Source: Lysobacterales bacterium (lineage in GTDB: Bacteria; Pseudomonadota; Gammaproteobacteria; Xanthomonadales; Ahniellaceae). Taken from it: a stretch of DNA of 64,000 nt. A program made the translations under genes and the position numbers. The stretch lies in NCBI GenBank assembly GCA_016703225.1, contig JADJCM010000010.1, positions 186,001 to 250,000 on the forward strand. The letters run 5' to 3'. Under the pieces are notes generated by a model. It did no database searches, was not told the DNA's origin, and saw only the letters and a program-made list of their open reading frames with translations. This document shows positions 19,894 to 29,093 of the stretch, one piece after another (positions within the stretch are counted from its first letter, which is position 1; each line of letters starts with the position of its first letter).

Positions 19894-20444
19894 CAGCGTG
19901 CCGGTTCGAGTGCCGCCTCGCGCTTGAGGCGCGCGAGCACGGCGTCGGTGATGTCGATGCGGGCGCTCGCGTACAGCACCGGCGCCTGCACCACCAGGTC
20001 GAGTTGGCTCTCGCGCGCATGCTCGATCACGGCGGCTTCCAAGCGCGGCCACTGGCGGTTGAACTCTTCGTCCTGGCGCGCCTTCAGTTCCTCGGCCAGG
20101 CGCTTGCGCGTGCGCTCGATCGACTTGCGTAGCGCATCGATTTCGCGCTTCAGCGAATCCGCTGCGGTCTTGGGCAGGATTGCCGAATCGCGACGCTCGC
20201 GAGCTTCCAGCTCGACCAGCCGCGCCTGTTCGGTCTGCAGCGTCGCGTCGCGTTGCCGAAACTCGGCTTCCAGCTTGCGCCGCGACTCGATCACCTGCGG
20301 CGCGCTGTCGATCAGTCGCTTCATGTCGACATAGCCGATGCGCGCGGCCTGCGCCGCGACCGCCGTCGCGCACGCGAACAGAACCACGCCGGCGAGCATC
20401 CTTCCGACGTGGACGATGGACCTGGGCGCTGCGCTGGCGGCCAT
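19893..20444 (-). CDS. skp: OmpH/Skp-family periplasmic chaperone
   Basis: A 183-residue chaperone that shields unfolded outer-membrane proteins on the way to BamA. A signal peptide ends near AVAAQA; the mature protein begins ARIGYVDMKRLIDSAPQ, the normal Skp start, and continues with long charged coiled-coil helices (about 60-140) that form the tentacles. The ATG at 20444 gives a 15-residue N-region. A second ATG at 20399, directly before the hydrophobic core, is an equally possible start. It lies 16 bases after bamA. Confidence 0.93.
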   Translation of the reverse strand: MAASAAPRSIVHVGRMLAGVVLFACATAVAAQAARIGYVDMKRLIDSAPQVIESRRKLEAEFRQRDATLQTEQARLVELEARERRDSAILPKTAADSLKREIDALRKSIERTRKRLAEELKARQDEEFNRQWPRLEAAVIEHARESQLDLVVQAPVLYASARIDITDAVLARLKREAALEPAR

Positions 20445-20460
20445 GGGTCCGCAGCCTGCC

Positions 20461-22896
20461 TCAGAACTGCTGCCCGAACGAGAACTGGATGCCCTCGGTG
20501 CGGTCGCCGTCCTGCTTCTTGATCGGTGTGGCGATGTTGATCACGATCGGTCCGACCGGGGCCTGCCATTTCAGCGACAGACCGGCCGAGGCACGCAATT
20601 CATCCGCATCGAACGCGTCGAAATCGCGGAAGACGTTGCCGACGTCGAGGAAGGCCGACAGCTGCGCGGTGTCCGAATCGCCCTTGGTCATCGGCGTCGG
20701 GATGATCATCTCCAGCGAGCCGACGGTCTTGAAGGCGCCGCCGAGCGGTTGCCGGTAGGTGGAATTGACGCTCGAAGTCTCGCTCGGACCGAGGGTGTTG
20801 TCCTCGAAGCCGCGCACCGAGCGTACGCCACCGGCGTAGAAGTTCTGATAGAACGGCAGCGCATCGGTGTCGCCATAGCCGTCTCCGTAGCCGAGTTCGG
20901 CCTTGGCCAGCAGCGCGTAGTCGCCCCACAGCGGGAAGTAGCGGCCGATTTCGTAGCCGATCTTGTAGTACTCGAGGTCCGAACCCGGCAATGCGATCTC
21001 GGCACCGATGCGCTGGTAGGTGCCGCGGGTCGGCGCGAAGAACTTGTTGCGCGAGTCGCGCTGCCAGCCGGCCTGCATCGACCAGGTATTGATCGTCCAC
21101 TGGCGGTAGGGGCCGATGCCGTCATCACAGATCCGGTTGGCATCGGTGTCGGTATCGGGGCCAGCACCGTCGGTGTCGGTGTCGGGACCGTCGCAAACAT
21201 AGCTGTAGGTGCTGCGCGCGCGGTCGCCGAGTTCGTCGACCAGGTTCTGGATCAGCGAGGCCGGGGTCGAGCCATCGACCGTGGTGATGTCGTTCTTGTC
21301 GATGCCGAGCGACAGCGACAGCGTGTCGACTTCGGTCAGCGGCAGCCCGAACAGCACTTCACCGGAGGCGGTGTCCGAGGTGTAGGCGGCAAGATTGGCG
21401 TCACCCTGGTCGAGTTCGCGCAGGCTCAAGTTGTAGCCGATGCTGAGGCCGTCATCGGTGAAATAGGGATCGAAGAAGTTGAAGTCGAAGCGCTTGGTGT
21501 AGGAATTGTTCTGGATCGTGGTGCCGACGGTATTGCCGCTGCCAAGGAAGTTGCGTTGGGTCAGCGAGACCGAAGTGATGACGCCCTGAACCTCGGAATA
21601 GCCGACGCCGAACTGGAAGCTGCCGGCGCTCTGTTCCTCGACCGTGAAGTTGACGTCGACCTGATCCTCGCTGCCCGGCACCTTCGGCGTTTCGACGGTG
21701 ACTTCCTTGAAGTAGCCGAGGCGCTGCAGGCGGGCCTTGGAGCGGTCGATCGCGACCTGCGAAAACCACGCGCCCTCGAGCTGGCGCATTTCGCGCCGCA
21801 GCACTTCGTCCTGGGTGCGCTGGTTGCCGATGAAGTTGATGCGGCGCACGTAGGCGCGCTTGCCCGGGTTGACGAAGAAGGTGACTGCGACTTCGCGCTT
21901 CTCGCGATCAACCGTTGGTACCGGGGTCACTTCGGCGAAGGCGTAGCCGATGTTCGAGAGCACGCGGGTCATGCCCTCGGCAGCGCGTTCGAGCTTGCCG
22001 CGCGAATACGTGTCACCGGTTTTCGAGGAAACGAAACGGCGCAGAACATCTTCGTTGACCACCAGGTCGCCGGTCAGCTTGATGTCGGTGAGCTTGTAGA
22101 TCTCGCCTTCGCGGACATTGGCGGTGATGAACAGCTCCTTGCGGTCCGGGGTGATCGAGACCTGGGTCGATTCGACCGCGAAGTCGACGTAGCCGCGGTC
22201 CTGGTAGTAGGACGCGAGCTTCTCCATGTCGCCGGAGAGCTTCTCTCGCGAATACTGGTCGTCGCGCTTGTACCAGCTGAGCCAGTTCGAGGAACTGGAC
22301 TCGAAGTCCTCGATGATGTCCTCGTCGGCGAAGGCATCATTGCCGACGATGTTCAGGTGGCGGATCTTGGCCGCCTTGCCTTCGCTCACGGTGATCTTGA
22401 TGGCGACGCGGTTGCGGTCGAGATTCTCGACCTCCGGCTTGATGCTGACGTTGTACTTGCCACGGTTGTTGTACTGGCGCACCAGTTCCTGGGTGAGACG
22501 GTCAAGTTCGAGACGGTTGAAGGTCTCGCCTTCGGTCAGGCCGATCTCGCGCAGGCCCTTCATCAGGTCTTCGGTCTTGATGTCCTTGTTGCCAGTGATC
22601 TCGAGCTTGGAGATGGCCGGTCGCTCGGCCAGCTTGACCACCAGGATGTCGCCCTGGCGGCTCAGTTCGATGTCGTTGAAGAAACCGGTCTTGAACAAGG
22701 CGCGCACCGCTTCCGAGGCGCGGGCCTGGTTGATCGCGTCCCCTTTCTCGATCGGCAGGGCGCTGAACACGGTGCCCGCGGGGATGCGCGTCAGTCCTTC
22801 CAGGCGAATGTCGGAAACCACGAAGGAATCGAAGGCGGCGGCATTCTGCGCGCACAACGAAGCAACCAGGACCAGCGCAGCAATACGTTTCATCAT
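20461..22896 (-). CDS. bamA: Outer-membrane protein assembly factor BamA
   Basis: BamA (811 residues) is the beta-barrel core of the BAM complex that inserts outer-membrane proteins. A signal peptide (MKRIAALVLVASLCAQNAAA) precedes five POTRA domains (about 25-425), starting FVVSDIRLEGLTRIPAGTVF. The C-terminal barrel carries the essential VRGF motif (in GVRSVRGFEDNTLGP) and ends in a terminal Phe (SFGQQF). Two ATGs lie side by side (22896 and 22893). A loop near residue 690 has Asp-rich repeats (DTDTDGAGPDTDTDANRI), probably extracellular and not usual in E. coli BamA. It lies between rseP and skp. Confidence 0.98.
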   Translation of the reverse strand: MMKRIAALVLVASLCAQNAAAFDSFVVSDIRLEGLTRIPAGTVFSALPIEKGDAINQARASEAVRALFKTGFFNDIELSRQGDILVVKLAERPAISKLEITGNKDIKTEDLMKGLREIGLTEGETFNRLELDRLTQELVRQYNNRGKYNVSIKPEVENLDRNRVAIKITVSEGKAAKIRHLNIVGNDAFADEDIIEDFESSSSNWLSWYKRDDQYSREKLSGDMEKLASYYQDRGYVDFAVESTQVSITPDRKELFITANVREGEIYKLTDIKLTGDLVVNEDVLRRFVSSKTGDTYSRGKLERAAEGMTRVLSNIGYAFAEVTPVPTVDREKREVAVTFFVNPGKRAYVRRINFIGNQRTQDEVLRREMRQLEGAWFSQVAIDRSKARLQRLGYFKEVTVETPKVPGSEDQVDVNFTVEEQSAGSFQFGVGYSEVQGVITSVSLTQRNFLGSGNTVGTTIQNNSYTKRFDFNFFDPYFTDDGLSIGYNLSLRELDQGDANLAAYTSDTASGEVLFGLPLTEVDTLSLSLGIDKNDITTVDGSTPASLIQNLVDELGDRARSTYSYVCDGPDTDTDGAGPDTDTDANRICDDGIGPYRQWTINTWSMQAGWQRDSRNKFFAPTRGTYQRIGAEIALPGSDLEYYKIGYEIGRYFPLWGDYALLAKAELGYGDGYGDTDALPFYQNFYAGGVRSVRGFEDNTLGPSETSSVNSTYRQPLGGAFKTVGSLEMIIPTPMTKGDSDTAQLSAFLDVGNVFRDFDAFDADELRASAGLSLKWQAPVGPIVINIATPIKKQDGDRTEGIQFSFGQQF

Positions 22897-23018
22897 CACT
22901 CCATCAATGGCCGCAGCGACGCTTGCGCGCGGCAGCGGTGCCCGGGTCCTTGGACCCCGGCGGGTTTGGGCGCAGGCCGGCGCACATGCTTGGTGCGCGC
23001 CGTGCCGAAAAGCGGACC

Positions 23019-24350
23019 TCAGCGGAAAAATCCGGAAAGGTCGTTGAAGAAGGCCAGTCCGATCAGTCCGGCCAGCATCACCAGACCGACGTATTGGCCA
23101 GCGACCAGCCCGCGATCGCTGACCGGACTGCCTTTGATCAGCTCGATAAGGTAATACAGGATATGACCCCCGTCCAAGATCGGGATCGGCAGCAGGTTCA
23201 GGATCGCCAGGCCCAGCGAAACCGCGCCGAGGAATCCGAGGAACCACGGCAGCCCCTCGCTGGCGCTGAGATTCGCGACCTGGGCGATGGTGATAGGGCC
23301 GGACAGGTGTTTGGTCGATAGCGCGCCGAGCACCATGTCTTTCAGGAATTGCAGCGACTTGGTGGACACATCCCAGGCCTCACGGATGGCTTCCGGAACC
23401 GCGGCCAGCGGTCCGTGGATGCGGATGTGGTCGTAGCGGTCGCCCGGGCCGACGCCGAGACGGTAGACGGTCTTGCCGGCTTCCAGCTCGGCGCGTGGCT
23501 TGGCGAGCAACGTCAACTCATCGTGGTCGCGTTCGACCAGCAGCGCGACTTCACCGTCGCCAGCGTGGCGCTGCAAGGCCGCGCGCAGGCCCTCAAAATC
23601 CGCGATCGACTCGCCATCGACGCGCAGCACCAGATCGCCGGGTTGCAATCCAGCAGCTGCACCAGCTCCTTCAGCAACGATCTGGCCGACCAATGCCGAT
23701 TGCACGCGATGCAGGCCGATCCGTTCCCACAGTACCTCGTCGGCGACGTCGTGGCCGATTGCGCTGAGGCGCAGCGTATGCGCGCTTTCGTCGCCTTCGG
23801 CATCGCGCGTGCTCAGTTTCGCGTCGCGGCGATAGAGTGCAGCTTCGAACACGGCGCGTCCCACTGCTGACCATGCGTCCACCGCCTCGCCGTCGATGGC
23901 GGTGACCCGCATGCCCGATTTCAGACCAGCTTCCGCCGCCATGCCGGTGGTCGTGCCCAGGACCGGCTGGTAGTCGGGCTTGCCGACCATGAACATGATC
24001 CAGAACACCAGCAGCGCCAGCAGCACATTGGCGGCCGGGCCGGCTGCGGCGACGGCGATCTTCTGCCAGATCGGTTTGCGGTTGAGCGCTGCGCCCATTT
24101 GTTCCGGTGGCACTTCCTCGGCGCGTTCGTCGAGCATCGAGACGTAGCCTCCGAGCGGAATCGCGGCGAGCACGTATTCGGTGCCGTCGCGGCCGAAGCG
24201 CGACCACAGCGGTTTGCCGAAGCCAATCGAGAATCGGTGCACCTTCACGCCGCAGCGACGCGCCACCCAGAAATGGCCAAACTCGTGAAAGGTCACCAGC
24301 AGGCCGATGGTGACGACGTACCAGAACAGCGAACCGACGACTTCAATCAT
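23019..24350 (-). CDS. rseP: RseP site-2 intramembrane zinc protease
   Basis: This 443-residue inner-membrane metalloprotease cleaves the anti-sigma factor RseA and so activates sigma-E during envelope stress. The active-site HEFGH is at residues 22-26 in the first membrane helix; the third ligand is in PIPILDGGHILYY near residue 390. Two PDZ domains lie between. I chose the ATG at 24350, which overlaps the dxr stop by four bases; a TTG three codons upstream is a weaker alternative. Its place beside bamA and skp, which are sigma-E targets in E. coli, fits its role. Confidence 0.96.
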   Translation of the reverse strand: MIEVVGSLFWYVVTIGLLVTFHEFGHFWVARRCGVKVHRFSIGFGKPLWSRFGRDGTEYVLAAIPLGGYVSMLDERAEEVPPEQMGAALNRKPIWQKIAVAAAGPAANVLLALLVFWIMFMVGKPDYQPVLGTTTGMAAEAGLKSGMRVTAIDGEAVDAWSAVGRAVFEAALYRRDAKLSTRDAEGDESAHTLRLSAIGHDVADEVLWERIGLHRVQSALVGQIVAEGAGAAAGLQPGDLVLRVDGESIADFEGLRAALQRHAGDGEVALLVERDHDELTLLAKPRAELEAGKTVYRLGVGPGDRYDHIRIHGPLAAVPEAIREAWDVSTKSLQFLKDMVLGALSTKHLSGPITIAQVANLSASEGLPWFLGFLGAVSLGLAILNLLPIPILDGGHILYYLIELIKGSPVSDRGLVAGQYVGLVMLAGLIGLAFFNDLSGFFR

Positions 24351-25528
24351 GCCTTCCAATCCTGCAGCAGGCCGACGGCAGCGGCACGCGCGGCGCGATC
24401 GACTTCGATGATGTGTGCGAGTGTATCGGCGGCTTCGTTAACAGAATGCTGAAGGCCGTGGTCGATCACGCGCTCGATGTCGAGAAAGCCGATGCGGCCG
24501 GCAAGGAACCCGGCGACGGCGACTTCGTTGGCCGCGTTCAGCACGATCGGTGCGCTGCCGCCGGCGCGCAACGCCGCGTGGGCATGGCCGAGGCAGGGAA
24601 AGGCGATCGGGTCGGGTAGTTCGAAGTCGAGTTGGGCGATCGCCGCCAGATCGAGTCGGGAGACGCCGGCGCCGATGCGCTGCGGCCAGGCCAATGCGTG
24701 CGCGATCGGCGTGCGCATGTCCGGTGACCCGAGCTGCGCCAGTTGCGAGCCGTCGGCGTATTCGACCAGCGAATGCACGACGCTCTGCGCATGCACCAGC
24801 ACCTCGATCTTCTCCGGGTCGATGCCGAACAGACGCTGGGCTTCGATCACTTCGAGGCCCTTGTTCATCAGCGTTGCCGAGTCGACCGAGATCTTGCGGC
24901 CCATCTTCCAGCGCGGGTGGGCGCAGGCCTGGGCCACGGATACATCGCGCAGTTGCTTCCGCGTCCAACCTCGGAACGGGCCGCCGGAAGCGGTCAGGAT
25001 CAGTCGCGTGATGCCGAGCGCCACCGGGTCGCGCGCATAGCCGCGCGGCAGGCATTGGAAGATGGCGTTGTGTTCGCTGTCGAGCGGAATGATGGTCGCG
25101 CCGTGGGCGCTGGCGGTGCGCACCAGCAGTTCGCCCGACATCACCACCGCTTCCTTGTTCGCGAGCAGCAGGCGTTTGCCCGCGGCAGCGGCTGCGAGCG
25201 TCGAAGCCAGACCGGCGGCCCCGACGATGGCGGCGACCACAGTGTCGAAGCGCACGTCGGCGGCAATCGCGTCGAGCGCGTCGGCGCCCGCCATCGGCTG
25301 GGTAGAAAGCCCGCGTTCGCGCAGCGACTGGGCGAGTGCATCGAGCAGCGTCGGGTCGGCGATCACTGCCACCTCGGGCCGGAATCGTGCACACAACTCC
25401 ACCAGCGCGGGCACGTCGCGGTGGGCGCTCAGCGCCGCGGCGCGGAAGTGCTGCGGATGACGGGCGATGACATCGAGCGTGCTGGCGCCGATCGAGCCGG
25501 TCGCACCGAGGATGGCGACGTACTTCAT
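24347..25528 (-). CDS. dxr: 1-deoxy-D-xylulose 5-phosphate reductoisomerase
   Basis: A 393-residue enzyme of the MEP isoprenoid pathway; it converts DXP to MEP with NADPH. The N-terminal Rossmann motif ILGATGSIGASTLDVI, the substrate loop LTASGGPFRGW and the metal and substrate residues in LDSEHNAIFQCL and KISVDSATLMNKGLEVIEA are complete. The start (MKYVAILGATG) overlaps cdsA by four bases. It supplies isoprenoid precursors for the undecaprenyl lipid made by the neighbouring uppS. Confidence 0.98.
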   Translation of the reverse strand: MKYVAILGATGSIGASTLDVIARHPQHFRAAALSAHRDVPALVELCARFRPEVAVIADPTLLDALAQSLRERGLSTQPMAGADALDAIAADVRFDTVVAAIVGAAGLASTLAAAAAGKRLLLANKEAVVMSGELLVRTASAHGATIIPLDSEHNAIFQCLPRGYARDPVALGITRLILTASGGPFRGWTRKQLRDVSVAQACAHPRWKMGRKISVDSATLMNKGLEVIEAQRLFGIDPEKIEVLVHAQSVVHSLVEYADGSQLAQLGSPDMRTPIAHALAWPQRIGAGVSRLDLAAIAQLDFELPDPIAFPCLGHAHAALRAGGSAPIVLNAANEVAVAGFLAGRIGFLDIERVIDHGLQHSVNEAADTLAHIIEVDRAARAAAVGLLQDWKA

Positions 25529-26373
25529 AGCCCGAGGACTTGGCGCCCGGCGACGAAGATCGGCAGTGCCGCGAACAGCGAATCGAAGCGGTCGAGCGCG
25601 CCGCCATGGCCGGGAAACAGCGTGCCCGAGTCTTTCGCATGCGAATGGCGCTTGATCAGGCTCTCGAGCAGATCGCCGATGATCGAGAAGACTACGGTGA
25701 CGATGCACAGTGCGACGAACACGAGCAGGTTCGATGCCGGTACCTCCAGGGCGAAATGGCCGAAGGCGAGGGCGAACAACGCGCAGCCGGCGAGGGCGCC
25801 GTAGACGCCAGCGGTGGTCTTGCCCGGACTGATGCTGGGCGCCAGCTTGGTGGTGCCGAAGCGGCGCCCGGCGAAGTAGGCGCAGGAGTCTGCGCACCAG
25901 ACCAGCAACAGCACGAACAGCAGCCACAGCGGCCCGCCGGCGCGCTCGTCGAGCAGAATCGCCGCGCACCACGCCGGCACTATGGCCAGTGCGCAGGCCA
26001 TGGTCTTGATTGCGAGTGAGCGCTTCCGCGCCTGTTCGCCGAAGTGGTAATGACGCAGCCACCACGGCGCGAGCAACCAGAATGCGACGCCGCACCAGAC
26101 CGTCTGCATGCGCGCCAGGTCGCTCGCAAACCAGACGCTGACGCCGAGCGCGATGTGGGCCGCGAGCAACAACGCGCGTGCGAACGGCGACTGCCAGCCC
26201 GCCAGTTGGCTCCACTCCCAGACGCCGATCAGGAACAACAAGCCGAGCGCGGATGCGAACCACACTGGTGGCAGCATCAGCACTCCGGCGATCGCCGCTG
26301 GCGCCAGCACCACCGCGGTCAGCGCGCGCTCGCGCAGACCGCCGACGGGCTTCGGTGCGGCCGGGGCGTTCAA
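25525..26373 (-). CDS. cdsA: Phosphatidate cytidylyltransferase
   Basis: A 282-residue inner-membrane enzyme that makes CDP-diacylglycerol, the precursor of all phospholipids. Around eight membrane helices are visible. The C-terminal family signature runs from SLIKRHSHAKDSG to FPGHGGALDRFDS, with the metal-binding acidic residues. I chose a TTG start at 26373 that overlaps the uppS stop (TTGA). The longer open frame upstream lies inside uppS and has no sensible protein sequence, and 282 residues is near the E. coli length of 285. Confidence 0.95.
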   Translation of the reverse strand: MNAPAAPKPVGGLRERALTAVVLAPAAIAGVLMLPPVWFASALGLLFLIGVWEWSQLAGWQSPFARALLLAAHIALGVSVWFASDLARMQTVWCGVAFWLLAPWWLRHYHFGEQARKRSLAIKTMACALAIVPAWCAAILLDERAGGPLWLLFVLLLVWCADSCAYFAGRRFGTTKLAPSISPGKTTAGVYGALAGCALFALAFGHFALEVPASNLLVFVALCIVTVVFSIIGDLLESLIKRHSHAKDSGTLFPGHGGALDRFDSLFAALPIFVAGRQVLGL

Positions 26374-27122
26374 GCGCGCGGTCCCGCTGCGGCGCCGGTG
26401 CCACCGAAGCGACGCTCGCGGCGCGCGTAGTCGGCCAGTGCGGCGTCGAGGGTGCTGGCGTCGAAGTCGGGCCACAGTACATCGCTGAACCAGAGTTCGG
26501 CGTAGGCCAGTTGCCACAACAGTAAATTGCTGATGCGGGTTTCGCCGCCGGTGCGGATGAACAGATCCAGCGGTGGCAGGTCGGCGAGGCAGGTGTAGGC
26601 ATCGAATACCGACTCGTCGACGCGGTCGATGGCCAGCTCGCCATTCGCGACATCACGGGCGATGCTGCGCGCCGCCTGTACGATATCCCAGCGACCGCCG
26701 TAGTTGGCGGCGATGTTCAGATGCAGCCGCGTCGTCGCCGGGGTTCGAGCTTCGCAGCGATCCATGCGCTCGCGGATGGGTGCGGCAAACGCCGCTCGCT
26801 CGCCGATGAAGCGCAGACGGACGCCGTTGGCGACCAGTTCGTCGACCTCGCGGTCCATCGCTTTCATGAACAGCTCCATCAGCGTGCCGACTTCGTCTTC
26901 GGGCCGCTTCCAGTTCTCGCTCGAAAATGCGAACAGGGTCAGCGTCGGGACATGGCGACGGATGCAGGCCTCGACGCTGGCGCGCACGGCCTTGACGCCT
27001 TCGTGGTGGCCGAAACTGCGCGGGCGATGCCGGGCTGCGGCCCAGCGGCCGTTGCCATCCATGACGATGGCGACATGCCGGGGCAGGCGCTGGACGCTGA
27101 TCGCCGGGTCGATGATGCTCAT
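26370..27122 (-). CDS. uppS: Di-trans,poly-cis-undecaprenyl diphosphate synthase
   Basis: This 250-residue cis-prenyltransferase makes the C55 carrier lipid for peptidoglycan and O-antigen. It shows VAIVMDGNGRWA (catalytic Asp and P-loop), FGHHEGVKAVRASVEA, FSSENWKRP, and the C-terminal FIRTGGETRISNLLLWQLAY with the pyrophosphate-binding arginines. The start follows frr by 19 bases, and the stop overlaps cdsA. The C-terminal tail is Arg/Gly/Ala-rich and poorly conserved. Confidence 0.98.
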   Translation of the reverse strand: MSIIDPAISVQRLPRHVAIVMDGNGRWAAARHRPRSFGHHEGVKAVRASVEACIRRHVPTLTLFAFSSENWKRPEDEVGTLMELFMKAMDREVDELVANGVRLRFIGERAAFAAPIRERMDRCEARTPATTRLHLNIAANYGGRWDIVQAARSIARDVANGELAIDRVDESVFDAYTCLADLPPLDLFIRTGGETRISNLLLWQLAYAELWFSDVLWPDFDASTLDAALADYARRERRFGGTGAAAGPRA

Positions 27123-27141
27123 GCGGCGCGACTGCGGCCGC

Positions 27142-27699
27142 TTACAGCGACATCAGTTCCTGTTCCTTGACCTTGCAGACGTGGTCCACCTCGGCGACAT
27201 GCTTGTCGGTGAGCTTCTGCACGTCCTGCTCGGCCTTGCGCTCCTCGTCCTCGCTGATCTGCTTGTCCTTGAGCAATTCCTTGACCTCGTGCATGGCGTC
27301 GCGGCGCGCGCCGCGGATCGCGACCTTGCAGTTCTCGCCTTCGTGGGAGACGTGCTTGGCCAGTTCCTTGCGTCGCTGCTCGGTGAGCGGCGGCAGGTTG
27401 ATGCGGATCACGGTGCCGGCGGTGTTCGGGGTCAGGCCGAGGTCGGAGGTCATGATCGCCTTTTCGATCGGCGCCACCATCTGCTTCTCCCATGGGGTGA
27501 TGGTGAGCGAGCGCGAGTCGACCACGGCCACTGCGGCACACTGATTCAGCGGCATGTCCGAACCGTAGTAGTTCACCTTCAGATGTTCGACCAGTGCGGT
27601 GCTGGCGCGCCCGGTGCGCAGCTTGGCGAGGTCGCCGCGCAGCGACTCGATCAGCTTCTTCATGCGGCTTTCGGCTTCGGTCTTGATGGTCGCGATCAT
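27142..27699 (-). CDS. frr: Ribosome recycling factor
   Basis: A 185-residue RRF, the length of the E. coli protein. It splits post-termination ribosomes together with EF-G. Two long helices form domain I (starting EAESRMKKLIESLRGDLAKL and ending VDHVCKVKEQELMSL), and the conserved LRTGRAST and ITPWEKQMVAPIEKAI are present. The ATG at 27699 is the family start. It is normally directly behind pyrH; here a GNAT gene lies between. Confidence 0.98.
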   Translation of the reverse strand: MIATIKTEAESRMKKLIESLRGDLAKLRTGRASTALVEHLKVNYYGSDMPLNQCAAVAVVDSRSLTITPWEKQMVAPIEKAIMTSDLGLTPNTAGTVIRINLPPLTEQRRKELAKHVSHEGENCKVAIRGARRDAMHEVKELLKDKQISEDEERKAEQDVQKLTDKHVAEVDHVCKVKEQELMSL

Positions 27700-27752
27700 G
27701 GCCAGGCTTCGAATCGTGGGAACGGCGCTGAGTATAGCCGCGCACCGCGCCT

Positions 27753-28283
27753 TCAGGGCGGCGCGTCCGCCAGCCGCAAGCCCAGCGCCAGATCGTCTTC
27801 GGTCTGGTCGACGAAGGTATAGGGCACGCGCCCGATTTCGGTGAAGCCGTAGCTGGAATAAAAGCGCAGCGCGCGCGCATTGCCGGCGTAGACGCAGAGC
27901 CAGAGCAGGTCGGCCCGGTCGGTGATGGCCGTGGCACGCACGGCATCGAGCAGGCGCCGCCCGAGACCGCGGCCATGGGCGCGTGCGGCGACGTACAGGC
28001 GCTTGACCTCCACCGCATGGCGCGCCGGCAGCGGTGCCGGCGCGCGCTGCCACTGCACGAATCCGACCAGCTGCCCGGCATCCTCGGCCAGCAGCAAGGA
28101 CTGCGCAGGATCGGTCAGCCATGCGTGCACGGCGGCATCCGCGAGTACGGTCTGGCAGTGGGTCTGGATGCGGGCCGCGTCGTGGCTTGGCGCGTAGGTT
28201 TCGGCAAAGCTGGCGCGCGCGAACGCGGCCAGCGCCGACGCGTCGGCGGGCCGCGCGGGGCGCAGGCGGACGGCGTCGCTCAT
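27753..28283 (-). CDS. GNAT-family N-acetyltransferase
   Basis: A 176-residue GCN5-related acetyltransferase of unknown substrate. The acetyl-CoA site is seen in KRLYVAARAHGRGLGRRLLD (the R-x2-G-x-G/A loop). The C-terminal part, VYAGNARALRFYSSYGFTEIG, is typical of the fold. The ATG at 28283 overlaps the pyrH stop by four bases, so it is translated together with pyrH. Its position between pyrH and frr is unusual, because these two are neighbours in most gammaproteobacteria. It might acetylate a small molecule or a protein N-terminus; nothing in the sequence decides this. Confidence 0.9.
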   Translation of the reverse strand: MSDAVRLRPARPADASALAAFARASFAETYAPSHDAARIQTHCQTVLADAAVHAWLTDPAQSLLLAEDAGQLVGFVQWQRAPAPLPARHAVEVKRLYVAARAHGRGLGRRLLDAVRATAITDRADLLWLCVYAGNARALRFYSSYGFTEIGRVPYTFVDQTEDDLALGLRLADAPP

Positions 28284-29008
28284 CCGCCGCGCGTGACCAG
28301 GGTGCCGATTGGTTCGCCGCGCACGATGCGCATCAGGTTGCCCGGTCGCTTCATGTCGTAAATGCGCAGCGGCATGCCGTGGTCGCGGCACAGCGCGATG
28401 GCGGCGGTGTCCATGACGCCGAGGTTGCGCGTGATCACGTCCTCGTAGCTCAGCGTGTCAAAGCGGGTCGCGGCGGCGTCCTTGTTCGGATCGGCGCTGT
28501 AGACGCCGTCGACCTTGGTGCCCTTGAGCAGCAGTTCGGCGCCGACCTCGACTGCGCGCAGGGCGGCGGCCGAGTCGGTAGTGAAGAACGGGTTGCCGGT
28601 GCCGGCCGCGAACAGGGCGACACGGCTCTTTTCGAGATGGCGGATGGCGCGACGACGAATGTAGTCCTCGCACACTTCGTTGATCTTGATCGCGCTCATC
28701 ACCCGCGCCACGACGCCGCGCTTCTCGATCGCATCCTGCATTGCCAGCGCGTTCATTACCGTGGCCAGCATGCCCATGTGGTCGCCGGTGACCCGGTCCA
28801 TGCCGGTGGCGGCGAGGCCGGCGCCGCGGAAGATGTTGCCGCCGCCGATCACCACGCCGACCTGGACGCCAGCGCGGACGACTTCGATGATTTCGTCGGC
28901 GAGCCGACCAAGCACCTTCGGGTCGATGCCATAGGGTTCCTCGCCAAGCAGTGCTTCACCGCTGAGCTTGAGCAGGATGCGGGAATAGCGGATCGGCGCG
29001 TCAGTCAT
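28280..29008 (-). CDS. pyrH: UMP kinase
   Basis: A 242-residue hexameric UMP kinase of the amino-acid-kinase fold that phosphorylates UMP to UDP. It has the N-terminal ILLKLSGEALLG, the phosphate loop GVVIGGGNIFRG, the UMP-binding TGDHMGMLATVMNAL and the GTGNPFFTTDSAAALRA motif. It follows a terminator behind tsf, so it may have its own promoter, as in E. coli. It overlaps the GNAT gene by four bases. Confidence 0.98.
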   Translation of the reverse strand: MTDAPIRYSRILLKLSGEALLGEEPYGIDPKVLGRLADEIIEVVRAGVQVGVVIGGGNIFRGAGLAATGMDRVTGDHMGMLATVMNALAMQDAIEKRGVVARVMSAIKINEVCEDYIRRRAIRHLEKSRVALFAAGTGNPFFTTDSAAALRAVEVGAELLLKGTKVDGVYSADPNKDAAATRFDTLSYEDVITRNLGVMDTAAIALCRDHGMPLRIYDMKRPGNLMRIVRGEPIGTLVTRGG

Positions 29009-29060
29009 GGTCGGTTCCTTGAATCATGCGGTGGCGGGATCAAGCGCGGTGCGCGCGGGC

Positions 29061-29088
29061 AAAAAAAAGGGGAGCGTCGCCGCTCCCC
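29061..29088 (-). terminator. Intrinsic terminator after tsf
   Basis: Read on the minus strand: stem GGGGAGCG, loop GCGA, stem CGCTCCCC, then eight T residues. It starts five bases after the tsf stop and separates the rpsB-tsf unit from pyrH. Confidence 0.93.
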
Positions 29089-29093
29089 CCGGT

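Noticed and set aside
27720..27745. Promoter before frr (minus-strand TATACT near 27731)
   Set aside because: A -10-like hexamer exists, but I find no -35 at a usable distance; the same GGCTATACTC string occurs before typA, also with a poor -35.
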